Source: Cohnella phaseoli (GTDB lineage: Bacteria > Bacillota > Bacilli > Paenibacillales > Paenibacillaceae). From it: a stretch of 64,000 nucleotides of DNA. The stretch covers positions 124,001-188,000 of the forward strand of contig NZ_QRDZ01000014.1 in the NCBI RefSeq assembly GCF_003386235.1. Reading direction: 5' to 3'. A program made the position numbers and the translations under genes. A model generated the notes under the pieces. The model had not been told where the DNA came from and did no database searches. It saw only the letters and a list, made by a program, of their open reading frames with translations. This document shows positions 1 to 9,300 of this stretch, piece by piece (position 1 is the stretch's first letter; each line of letters begins with the position of its first letter).

Positions 1-794
1 GCTTTATGGGTTTCTATTATTCCTTAACCAACTGGAATTCCATGAGCGAAAATATCAAGTTTATCGGTTTGGACAACTTTAAAGAGATTTTTAACGATAG
101 CGGCAGCTTTATGTTTATTAAGAACACGCTTATGTACGCCTTTTTTACAACGGTACTGAAGGTTGCTATCGGTTTGGGATTAGCTCTGATGCTCAACGAG
201 GGGATTAAAACCAAAGGGCTTCTGCGCACGATTTATTTTCTGCCGATTATTATCTCGAATTTGATTGTGGGTTTAATGTTTCAACAAGTGCTCCATCCCT
301 CTAACGGGATTTTGAATCATGCTCTTGAATTCATCGGATTAAGCTTCTTGACGCAGGCTTGGTTGGAGGATCCGCAATGGGTCATGTGGTCGACGATCGG
401 CGTTGAAGTATGGAAGGCGGCCGGTTTTGTCATGATTATCTTTCTGGCCGGACTGCAGACGGTATCGAAGGAAACAATCGAAGCGAGCGATATGGACGGG
501 GCCAACTATTGGAATAAGCTTACCAAGATCATTATTCCTTCCATCGCGCCTTCTATTTTGATTAATACATTGTTAAGCGTGATTTCCGGGCTGAAAGTAT
601 TCGACGTTATCTTCGCATTGACCAACGGCGGGCCGGGAAGATCCTCGGAAGTTATTAATATTACGATATTTAATCAATTTTCGATGGGGAATTACGGCTA
701 CAGCACGGCGCTGGGGGTTCTTATGTTTATTTTCCTGGCCGTCATTTCAATCGGGATTATCATGATCTTCACAAGAAAGGAAACGAACGGATAA
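1..794 (+). CDS. Carbohydrate ABC transporter permease, MalF/UgpA-like (5' end outside window)
   Basis: This is the first inner-membrane subunit of a CUT1-type sugar importer. The reading frame is already open at the window edge. The visible part begins at the conserved FYYSLTNWN region that normally follows the first transmembrane helix, so the true start lies upstream. About five hydrophobic helices are visible, and the EAA loop that docks on the ATPase is present as EASDMDGAN followed by IIIPSIAPS. The gene ends in TAATG, sharing one base with the next permease start, so the two are translationally coupled. The binding-protein gene is expected just left of the window. Specificity cannot be read from the sequence. 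Confidence 0.93.
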   Translation, partial: FMGFYYSLTNWNSMSENIKFIGLDNFKEIFNDSGSFMFIKNTLMYAFFTTVLKVAIGLGLALMLNEGIKTKGLLRTIYFLPIIISNLIVGLMFQQVLHPSNGILNHALEFIGLSFLTQAWLEDPQWVMWSTIGVEVWKAAGFVMIIFLAGLQTVSKETIEASDMDGANYWNKLTKIIIPSIAPSILINTLLSVISGLKVFDVIFALTNGGPGRSSEVINITIFNQFSMGNYGYSTALGVLMFIFLAVISIGIIMIFTRKETNG

Positions 795-1618
795 TGGTTA
801 AGCACAGACGATTGGTCAACCTCTCTAAGGAAGTATTCGCATGGCTGCTGAGCCTGGTCATCCTCGTTCCTTTTTTAATGGTGCTACTCAATTCGGTCAA
901 GTCCGTTACGGAAGCGGCAACGATGAACCTGTCGCTTCCGTCCGAATTTTTGTTCAGCAATTACCTGGAAGTGTTAAAGGACAAACGGATTTACTCGTCC
1001 TTCTTTAACAGCTTGTTTTTATCGACGGCCGCTTCCCTGATTACGCTGGTCGTCTCGGCCATGGCTGCGTTCGTCATTTCCCGGAACCGAACGCGTCTTA
1101 ACATGGTGGTGTATTCGATCTTCCTGCTCGGACTTGTCGCTCCGATGAACTACGTGACGACCATGAAGGTCATGCAAATGCTGAATATTATTAACACGTA
1201 TACGGGCGCTTACTTGCTCTATTCCGCCATCTTTATCCCGTTTACCGTATTTTTGTACTTCGGTTTTATCGGCAGCATCCCGAAGGAGCTGGACGAGTCC
1301 GCGGTGATTGACGGCTGCGGCGGCGGAAGACTGTTTTTTCAAGTCATTTTTCCGCTGCTTAAACCCGTAACGGTCACTGCGATTATTATTAACTTCTTAA
1401 ACTGCTGGAACGATTTCATCATCCCGCTTTATTTCCTGAATTCCTCGGACAAATGGGGAATGATTATGGTGATGTACAACTATTTCAGCACCTATATCAG
1501 CTCCTGGAATTTGGTGTCCGCGGCTATGATTCTAAATCTGCTCCCGATCATTGTCGTGTATGCGATTGGGCAGAAGTATATTATTTCGGGCATGACGGCG
1601 GGGGCTGTTAAGGGCTAG
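794..1618 (+). CDS. Carbohydrate ABC transporter permease, MalG/UgpE-like
   Basis: This 274-residue protein is the second membrane subunit of the same CUT1 importer. It has an N-terminal helix (about residues 11-33), further helices, and the EAA loop DESAVIDGCGGG followed by FPLLKP near residues 165-190. It ends in GMTAGAVKG, the typical tail of MalG-type permeases. Its start overlaps the stop of the preceding permease by one base. A strong terminator follows, so this is the last gene of the operon. No ATPase is encoded here; such importers in Bacillota usually share an MsmX-like ATPase encoded elsewhere. Confidence 0.94.
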   Translation: MVKHRRLVNLSKEVFAWLLSLVILVPFLMVLLNSVKSVTEAATMNLSLPSEFLFSNYLEVLKDKRIYSSFFNSLFLSTAASLITLVVSAMAAFVISRNRTRLNMVVYSIFLLGLVAPMNYVTTMKVMQMLNIINTYTGAYLLYSAIFIPFTVFLYFGFIGSIPKELDESAVIDGCGGGRLFFQVIFPLLKPVTVTAIIINFLNCWNDFIIPLYFLNSSDKWGMIMVMYNYFSTYISSWNLVSAAMILNLLPIIVVYAIGQKYIISGMTAGAVKG

Positions 1619-1645
1619 CGCGATGAGCAACGAATTTTATCCGAC

Positions 1646-1696
1646 AAGCGCGATCCCGCTGGCCATGTTTGCGGCCAGATGGGATCGCGCTTTTTT
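1646..1696 (+). terminator. Rho-independent terminator of the sugar permease operon
   Basis: AAGCGCGATCCC and GGGATCGCGC flank an inner GGCC pairing, and the long GC-rich stem is followed directly by a run of T. It lies 28 bases after the permease stop codon. Confidence 0.9.
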
Positions 1697-1710
1697 ACTG
1701 TTGCTGGGAG

Positions 1711-1825
1711 CATCAGGCTTTGCGAGTCGGTACCGTTCGGAGTACGGAAATTTTCTCGACACCTGCGGCAACGTATCGTTAGAATAGGGAGGAAAGTTAA
1801 CCAGGGGATAAGCGGCGATCGACGG
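1711..1825 (+). repeat. Leader element, copy 1 (shared with 13973-14070)
   Basis: The block contains CATCAGGCT, then TGCGA, then TTTTCTCGACACCT, ATCGTTAGAAT and a purine-rich GGAGG, and ends about 20 bases before the kinase start at 1848. The same ordered blocks occur in front of the DUF2264 gene at 14090. Between the two copies most differences within the core fall three bases apart (CTG/CTA, CGT/CGC, ATA/ATG), as in coding DNA: both could encode FSRHLR-x-RIVR. It could be a relic of a small coding sequence or a shared 5' regulatory leader; I do not recognise it. Confidence 0.55.
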
Positions 1826-1847
1826 CTGCTGCGGCGGGAGAAGTATA

Positions 1848-4800
1848 ATGACGAAATACTATTGGCTTAAGCTTCTGGGGAGCATTGTTTTGCTCACTCT
1901 ATTGCCTTTGTGCTGGATTGTGGCCGAGCTCCGCAGTGAAGGAGACCGATCGGTGCCGGCTGAGAACGGGATTGTTAATCTTCATGATCGGGATATGACG
2001 ACAAGCGGCGCGGTGCGATTGAATGGAGAATGGCTGCTGTATCCGGGGCTGCCGCTGACGGAAGCCGATTTCTCGAAAGCCGACAAATCCCCACTGAGGC
2101 AAGGAGTTGCGGTGAACGTACCTGATGTCTGGAACGGGCTTCCCGGCCTGGAATCGGGGTTGGGCACCGCTACCTACCGGCTGCGCGTACACCTGCCGGA
2201 TGACGCTTCCGGCATTTACGGCATCCGCACGACCAATATTCGCATGGCCAGCCGAATTTACGTGAATGGCGAAGAAGTCGGCGGGAGCGGCCGTCCCGGC
2301 CTGGATCGAGAGGGCACGCTGCCCGGCAATACGCCGAATGTCGGCTTTTTCAAGCTTCAGGGATCCGAGGCGGACATTGTCATTCAAGTTGCCAATTATA
2401 GCTACGCTTCCGGCGGAATCGTTTATCCGATCTGGTTCGGGACGCAGGAGGCGATCGTGAGCAGCCGCGAGCTGGGACTGTTTGAATATTGGCTGACGGC
2501 CGGCGGGTTTCTGATTCCGGCTTTGTTTTTGCTGCTATTCTTCCGGCTGCGCAGGCGGGAAGCGCCGTTACTGCAGCTTGGCGGATTTTGCGTGTGCAGT
2601 TTGCTGTTTGTGCTGACGCATGGGGAGAAAGCAGCGCTTGCGTTGCTGCAAGCGCTGAATTACGAAAGCGTGCTGCGGGTGCAGCTCATATCCTCTGCAT
2701 TCGTCTATTATTTTCTGGCTCGTTATATCGTTCAACTCTATCCCAAATTCGGGGTTCGCTTGCTTGATCGGCTAGTCCTGATAATTTCCTGCATCATTAC
2801 GTTCGCCGGCCTTGCTCTGCCGACCGCCCAATTCTCTCGCTTCGAAGTGCTGCTTCTCGTCTGTTCGCTGCTCTCGATTGCTTATGTGCTCTACGTGTTG
2901 ATTCGTGCTGTCATGACCCGCCGGGAAAATACGCTGGCGCTGACCGCCAGCATCCAGAGCGTGCTGATTATTTTGCTCGTCTATTTGTTGAACGGCTTCG
3001 GCTATTTGGAGAATCAGGCCATTCTCCCCTTTACGATCGTTGTCTTCAGCGCTGCGCAGGCGTATCAGATCGTTTCTCGCTTTGCGCACTTGCTTGGACA
3101 TGCGGAGAGGATGTCCGAGCGGCTGCTGCAACATGACGAGTGGAAAGACGAGTTTATGTTAAGCACATCCTACGAGATTCGGGAGCCATTGCGGAGCATC
3201 GCGAATTTGGCCGCCGCCGCCGAGCAGCAGGAAGCCGGAGGAGGCGGGAGCGAACGGCTGACGATGATTACAGGGATCGCGAGACGGCTCTCTTATTTGG
3301 TTGACGATATGATCGATTTCAGCCTGCTCAAGAGCGGGGAGGCGGAATACAAACGCCGGGTTGTGCTGCTGCCGCCGGTCGTCCGTTCCGTACTGGAGCT
3401 ATATCCGCCGCAAGCGCTGCCCGGGTGGGAGGTGGAGGTTCTGTCCCCCAATCCTCCACCGCTGCTTGCTGATGAACGCCGGGTGGGACAGATCATTCAC
3501 AGCTTGGTCGCCTACGCTTTGCAGCATGCCGGCGGAGCAGCCGTCCGGCTTGCGATACAAGCGGAAGAAGACCGTGTCGCATTGATAATCGCTGCGCCGG
3601 GTATAGGTTCGGCGCTGTCGACGGAGAGGGAGGAGCCGGAGTTTTACCGTGCGGACGAGTCGGCGACCGAGTCCGCCGAGCGGGTGCGGCTGTCGGTGAC
3701 CCGACGTCTGATCGAATTGGGCGGCGGCGAATGGCGGGCTCGCGGCTTGGAAAGCGAAGAGGATGAGGCGCTGTCCATTTCCTGGCCGATCGCTTCTTCC
3801 GAAGCGATAGCGGCCGCAGCGGGCGCTAGCGAGGCAAGCGGGCGTACGCTTCCGGCCTTCGATGGGGATTATCGTGAGGAGCTTGCCGCTTCCGCTGCCC
3901 CCGAAGCTCCCGGGGGCAGCGGGTCCGTCCTGATCGTCGATGACGATCGGCTTGGCTCGCAGGTGATGAGGCAGCTGCTTGGCGAAGAACGGCTCGCCAT
4001 CAAGACGGTCGCGAGCGCAGAGGAGGGGCTGTCGCTGTTGAAGGAGGCGGGCCCGTTCGATCTCGTCATTGTCGATCTGGTGCTGCCGGGTATGTCCGGC
4101 CTGGAGCTGGTCCGGCTCATCCGCGAGCATGCCGCGATTTCCGAGCTGCCGGTTCTGCTGCTCAGCGAAGGTCGCCTGCCCGACGAGACGCTGGCGGGCT
4201 TCCGGGCGGGGGCCAACGACATTCTGGTTAAGTCGTACGAAACCTCCGAGCTTCGGGCCCGTGTGGGCACTCTGCTGGAGCTGCGCAGCTCGGTGCGTCG
4301 TCTCGTGCGCACGGAGACGGCGTTTCTGCAGGCGCAGATCAAGCCCCACTTTTTATTTAACGCAATTAATACTATTATGGCCGTCTGCCGACTGAACCCG
4401 CCTCAGGCGGAAGCGCTGCTGCTGGAGCTTAGCCGTTATTTGCGCGCCAGCTTTGACTTCGGCAATCTGGAGCAGCGGGTGCCGCTTCACAACGAACTGG
4501 AATTAGTGCGTTCTTACCTCGCGATCGAATCGGCGCGTTTCGACGATCGTCTGCGGGTCGAGATCGAAGTCGGGAGCGGCGAATGGATTCCGGTGCCTCC
4601 GCTCTCGATTCAGCCGTTGGTCGAGAACGCGGTTCGTCACGGCATTATGCGCAAACCCGAGGGAGGCAAGGTGCGCATACTGATCGAGCCCGCGGCCTCC
4701 GGCTGGAGGGTGACGGTCGAGGACGACGGCGTCGGCATTTCGTCCGATCGGCTGTCCGAGATCGGGGAGTCGACGGGAGATTCTGGAGGGGTAGGATTGG

Positions 4801-4913
4801 CCAACATTAGCCGTCGGTTGCGTCTTATGTACGGCGAACAGTTGCACATTGAGAGTTGGCCGGGAGAGGGAACCCGGGTCAGCTTTAATATTCCGCGGGA
4901 GAGTGGAGCATGA
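1848..4913 (+). CDS. 7TMR-DISM hybrid sensor kinase with degenerate HisKA module, REC domain and LytS-type transmitter
   Basis: This 1021-residue membrane sensor has a signal-anchor helix (about 8-26), an extracytoplasmic jelly-roll sensor (about 40-195, with GEWLLYPG as in 7TMR-DISM proteins), a multi-helix membrane block (about 210-405), a HisKA/HATPase-like region (about 425-660), a receiver domain (about 693-800, phosphoacceptor D743 in VIVDLVLPG) and a C-terminal His_kinase/HATPase unit. The C-terminal unit carries H834 in QIKPHFLFN, N927 in QPLVENAVRHG and the DDGVGI G-box. The first kinase core is odd: the H-box reads STSYEIREPL, with Tyr442 where His is expected, and its N-box lacks Asn. 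Signalling therefore probably runs through the C-terminal transmitter to the regulator encoded next, whose start overlaps by four bases (ATGA). Confidence 0.9.
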   Translation: MTKYYWLKLLGSIVLLTLLPLCWIVAELRSEGDRSVPAENGIVNLHDRDMTTSGAVRLNGEWLLYPGLPLTEADFSKADKSPLRQGVAVNVPDVWNGLPGLESGLGTATYRLRVHLPDDASGIYGIRTTNIRMASRIYVNGEEVGGSGRPGLDREGTLPGNTPNVGFFKLQGSEADIVIQVANYSYASGGIVYPIWFGTQEAIVSSRELGLFEYWLTAGGFLIPALFLLLFFRLRRREAPLLQLGGFCVCSLLFVLTHGEKAALALLQALNYESVLRVQLISSAFVYYFLARYIVQLYPKFGVRLLDRLVLIISCIITFAGLALPTAQFSRFEVLLLVCSLLSIAYVLYVLIRAVMTRRENTLALTASIQSVLIILLVYLLNGFGYLENQAILPFTIVVFSAAQAYQIVSRFAHLLGHAERMSERLLQHDEWKDEFMLSTSYEIREPLRSIANLAAAAEQQEAGGGGSERLTMITGIARRLSYLVDDMIDFSLLKSGEAEYKRRVVLLPPVVRSVLELYPPQALPGWEVEVLSPNPPPLLADERRVGQIIHSLVAYALQHAGGAAVRLAIQAEEDRVALIIAAPGIGSALSTEREEPEFYRADESATESAERVRLSVTRRLIELGGGEWRARGLESEEDEALSISWPIASSEAIAAAAGASEASGRTLPAFDGDYREELAASAAPEAPGGSGSVLIVDDDRLGSQVMRQLLGEERLAIKTVASAEEGLSLLKEAGPFDLVIVDLVLPGMSGLELVRLIREHAAISELPVLLLSEGRLPDETLAGFRAGANDILVKSYETSELRARVGTLLELRSSVRRLVRTETAFLQAQIKPHFLFNAINTIMAVCRLNPPQAEALLLELSRYLRASFDFGNLEQRVPLHNELELVRSYLAIESARFDDRLRVEIEVGSGEWIPVPPLSIQPLVENAVRHGIMRKPEGGKVRILIEPAASGWRVTVEDDGVGISSDRLSEIGESTGDSGGVGLANISRRLRLMYGEQLHIESWPGEGTRVSFNIPRESGA

Positions 4914-6061
4914 GAGCGATTCTGATAGACGACGAAAAGCATGCGTTGCTGCAGTTGAAGTGGATGCTGGAGGAAGCGACGGATATTGAAGTGACCGGCG
5001 CTTACCAGACTGCCGCGGAAGGGCTGTCCCATCTGGCGGAGCAGCGGACGGAAATCGTGTTCCTCGACATGGAGATGCCGGGCATGAGCGGTTTGGAAGC
5101 CGCAGAGGCGATCCACTCTCTTGACAGAGCGATTCAAATTGTATTTGTGACGGCGTATTCCAGCTATGCGGTCGAAGCCTTCGAAGTGAATGCGCTGGAT
5201 TACGTGCTGAAGCCCATTGATCCTGCGCGTTTCGCGAAGACGCTCGTTCGCCTTCGCGAGTCTATCGGGAAATCCGCTTCGGTTCGTCAGGAAGAACAGG
5301 AACGGCCGGAAATGGAGATGCTCGGCCAGCTTTCAATTGTCGAGCCGGGAGGAAGGCGAATCGTCAAGTGGCGTACGCTGAAGGTGAAGGAGCTGTTCGC
5401 CTATTTGCTTCAGCACCGGGGACTGCGACTGTCTCGCGATGTGCTGATGGAGGAGATCTGGCCCTCCTTCGACTTGGACAAAGCGCTTGTTCATCTGCAT
5501 ACGGCTGTGTATCAGATCAGACGCATGCTGCGCGAAACCGGCATAAACGCCGCTCTCGAATTTTCTTTGGAAAGCTATCGGCTGCACGGCGACGGGCTTG
5601 TCACGGATGCGGATCGATTTCAGCAGGCGGCCGACGCCGCGGCGGAAGGACGGTTGAGCGATTCGGAGGCTGCGACGGCTTGGGGGCTGTATTGCGGGCA
5701 TTATCTGGACAAGGAGGATTATCCTTGGGCGAAAGCGAGAAAGGAGAAGCTGCTGCAAGGCTACGTGTCTCTGACCCTGCAGCTGACCGCTTCGGAACGG
5801 GCGTCGGGGGCGGTAAAATCGGCGCTGCGGAGAATTAGGCGGGCATGCGAGCTGTACCCTTATTCGGAGCGGCTTGCCAAAGAGCTTCTGATTGGCCTGT
5901 TCGAAAACGGGGAGACGGAGGAACTGCGGCGCAGCTACGACTCCTATTGCGAGCTGTTCGAGGAGGAATGGGGAATCAGGACGACGGCCCCGTTTCGGGC
6001 ATACGGGCAGCGTTTGCTTGATCGCAGCGTCGGCGAAGGCGACGTCTCGGGAAACGATTAA
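4910..6061 (+). CDS. Response regulator, CheY-like receiver with SARP/BTAD-type output
   Basis: The 383-residue protein starts with a receiver domain (residues 1-120) containing D53 in VFLDMEMPG and KPIDP near residue 103. A winged-helix region follows (about 145-235, KELFAYLLQHRGLRLSRDVLMEEIWP), then a C-terminal bacterial transcriptional activator (BTAD) domain rich in helical repeats (about 240-375). This layout is common for cytosolic partners of 7TMR-DISM hybrid kinases. The ATGA overlap with the kinase indicates translational coupling and a dedicated pair. Targets cannot be read from the sequence; the permease operon upstream and the surface-protein gene downstream are the nearest candidates. 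Confidence 0.9.
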   Translation: MRAILIDDEKHALLQLKWMLEEATDIEVTGAYQTAAEGLSHLAEQRTEIVFLDMEMPGMSGLEAAEAIHSLDRAIQIVFVTAYSSYAVEAFEVNALDYVLKPIDPARFAKTLVRLRESIGKSASVRQEEQERPEMEMLGQLSIVEPGGRRIVKWRTLKVKELFAYLLQHRGLRLSRDVLMEEIWPSFDLDKALVHLHTAVYQIRRMLRETGINAALEFSLESYRLHGDGLVTDADRFQQAADAAAEGRLSDSEAATAWGLYCGHYLDKEDYPWAKARKEKLLQGYVSLTLQLTASERASGAVKSALRRIRRACELYPYSERLAKELLIGLFENGETEELRRSYDSYCELFEEEWGIRTTAPFRAYGQRLLDRSVGEGDVSGND

Positions 6062-6333
6062 CCGCAACGCCGGCCGAATCGGTTGGAGGAACGAACCCGA
6101 CGGCGCTTGCGCCCCGCCCTTTGGGCGATTACGGTCAGCCTCCACTGTCCCGTATTTGATATGCGCTTGACCAGTCCTCTCCTTTCGGGGTGAGGGCTAT
6201 TTGCCGTTGGCCAAGCCACTTCCTTGCCTGCGCCGCGTCTCGGTCGGCCGATGCTCAGAATCGGTTCAATGCATCTTGATATAGTAAAAAGCGCTAAAGA
6301 TCGGCACGTTCAGACAGGGGGATTCATATTACG

Positions 6334-9300
6334 ATGATGGGTAACAAAAAGTGGAGGGCGGCAGTACATTTGCTGCTGGTATTTGTGCTTGCAATTTCGG
6401 GGGTAATGTGGGGAGAGCGGCAGGCTTCGGCTACCGGCACGCAATGGCGCGACATTACCGCCAACGCCACCCTCGGTTCCAGCGGGATCTACGCCGGGGC
6501 GGACGGCAAGCTATACTTGCTGAACGAGTTGGAGAAAAAGATTTTCGTTAGAGGGGCAAGCGACAGTCAGTGGGAGAAGCTTGTCGATTTGCCGGGCAAT
6601 CAGTTTACTTCCCCCTATAAGCTTGCGATTCGCAATGGCGTGTTCTATATCATCGACCGCGGGAGCATTGGGAATTCCCCATATGTTTCTTCCAAAATTA
6701 TGAAGAGCGACGACAACGGAGCGACCTGGACCGAGGTTGCGGGTCCTTCGGGCGGGTATTCTGCCGTTCAGAACGGGGCCTACCTGATGTCGATATTTTT
6801 CGACGGTTCTGGCAATCTGTACGTCGTCGATTACTTTGCGATTTTTAAGCTGGACACTCAAGGCGTATGGACGAAAATCTTGCCTTTCCCCGAGGACGCC
6901 TCATACACATATCGGTTCTCCAGCGCGGCGGCCGACGGGTCCGATCAACTCTATGCGACCATGATGAAAATCAATAAGATGATGCCTACAATGGGCCAGA
7001 CGGCTGCATTGTACAGCTATAACGGAACGGTTTGGACATTGTTGAGTTCACCGCCGCTTCCGGCCAGCAATATGGAGCTCAGGTCATTTGCGGATGGCAC
7101 CATGCTTCTTGCTCAAGGCCCTTATAATTTCATGCTTACACCGGCTTCAAATATTTATTCGTTCAACGGCTCGTCGCTGAGCATGGAGGCTACAACGAAC
7201 AACTTCCAATGGACATCCGGCGGAGTGGCGTTCGATGGCAGCTACTATTATATTCTCGATTATTCCCAGGGTATCGTGCGTACGGACAACCCGATATTCG
7301 GCAACGCCAAAGCATCGCCGACGCTTGTTGCCGATACGAGCGACAACGATACGGACCACGCCATCGAGCTGACGTTCGCCGACGATGAGGACTGGCGGGA
7401 AGAGATTACCGAAGTAACGGTTACACGCAATGGGGCGATCGTTGCCGCACCGTTCTTGGTAGACGTCGGTACGATCACGCTTACGGGGCTGAGCTCGCCC
7501 GGAAGCTATCAGATTAAGGTCAAAGCGACCGGCTACACGGATGCGACCGTCGTTCAGCAAGTCAATTTGGTGCCTTCCGTCTGGTACGATATTACGGATA
7601 ATTTGGCGCTTGCTACACCGACGCTGTCTTATGACAACGACAAAATCTATGCGTTCAGCATGGGGAGCTCCGCTGTATATTACAGAAGCGAGTCCGATAG
7701 CAGTTGGAGCTCCGTGGAGCTGCCGCAGGGACAATTCGGAGTTGCCTACTCTTTTGCCGCTCGCGACGACAAATGGTATGTGGCCGACCTGTACATGAAC
7801 ACGAATCCGATGACGACGGAATATAAGATTCACATCAGTGAAGACGAGGGCCTTACCTGGTCGCCGTATGTGATGCCGTCAAATTTTACGCCTGCAGGAG
7901 CTTTGAATCCGATCGTGGTCGATGCGGCAGGAACAGCGTATATCCATGACGGCAAAAAGATTTTCATTCTGGATGCGAATCGTCAGTGGTCCAGCATATC
8001 GGTGCTCCCGAATGCCGGCAGCTACAGCTATGCCATGTCGGGAATCGCAATCGACGGGGCGCAAGGGCTGTATGCGAATATTCGCCAATACAATCCGGGT
8101 CTTCCTTTCGACAATGCGGCGAAGCTGTACAAATATAATGCGGGCACCTCTCAATGGGACATCGTTGTCGACAGTCCCGGAGCTATGATGCAGTTGTACG
8201 GAGATGCGGAAGGCAATGTTCATGCGGGTATGTTCACGACGCTGAACGGCGAAACGCCGAACACCTCGCTGTACCGGATACAGGGCAACGAGTTCGTGCC
8301 CTCGGCGACGCTGGACAGCTTTGGACAAGCTCGCTTCGGAATGATTAACGGAGGAGGCTATTACTATACGGTAGAGCAGGATTTGAATGCGGGTGCGACC
8401 ATCGCGACGATTCGTACGACCAATCCAAACTATCCGTATATCCCGACGTATAAAGTCCTCTATCAAGCCAATGGAGGAACGGGCACGGCTCCGAAGGACG
8501 GACAAGCCTACGAGTTAGGCCAGACAGCGACAGTTGTCGGATCGGGAGCATTGGCAAAATCGGGATATACGTTCGCCGGCTGGAACACGGAGGCGGATGG
8601 AAGCGGCGAGTCGTATGCCGAGAACGACACGATCACGATCGACCAAGCGGCCAACGTCACTCTATATGCTCAATGGGCGGCTAAAAACTATATCGTTGAG
8701 TTCGACGCGGACGGCGGTACGGTGAATCCTACGATGCAGTCGAAGCGATTCGATGCGCCGTACGGCAAGGGAGCGGACGGCAGCACCGATGAAGCTCTGC
8801 CGACACCGGAGCGGGAAGGCTACGGGTTCGCGGGCTGGTATACCCAGGCGAGCGGAGCAGGAACGCAGGTGACGGATACGACGATCGTATCGATGACTGA
8901 AGCTCATGTGCTATTCGCGAAATGGCTGGCCGGCGTCTACACGGTAACATTCGACGCGGACGGCGGCACGGTGAGCCCGGCAACGCAATCCAAGCTGCAC
9001 AATGCCGCATACGGCGTTGGTGCGGACGGCAGCACGACGGAAGCTTTGCCGACGCCGGAGCGGGAAGGCTATGCCTTCGCGGGTTGGTATACGCAAGCGG
9101 ACGGAGCGGGAACGCAAGTCACGGATTTGACGGAGGTCACGGCGACGTCGAATCATACCCTGTACGCGAAGTGGATCGCGAACGTTTACTCTGTGGCGTT
9201 CGAGAGCAACGGGGGAAGCGCGGTTGACGCGATACAGGCGGATTTCGATACGACGCTTGACGCTCCGGCAGAGCCGGCGCATGCAGGTTATCGTTTTGCA

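Noticed and set aside
1711..1847. Possible riboswitch before the hybrid kinase gene
   Set aside because: I compared the conserved blocks from memory with TPP, purine, c-di-GMP, c-di-AMP, guanidine and T-box consensus features and saw no match.
3399..4349. Long open frame antisense to the hybrid kinase gene
   Set aside because: Composition shadow of the GC-rich kinase gene; low-complexity protein without domains or ribosome site.
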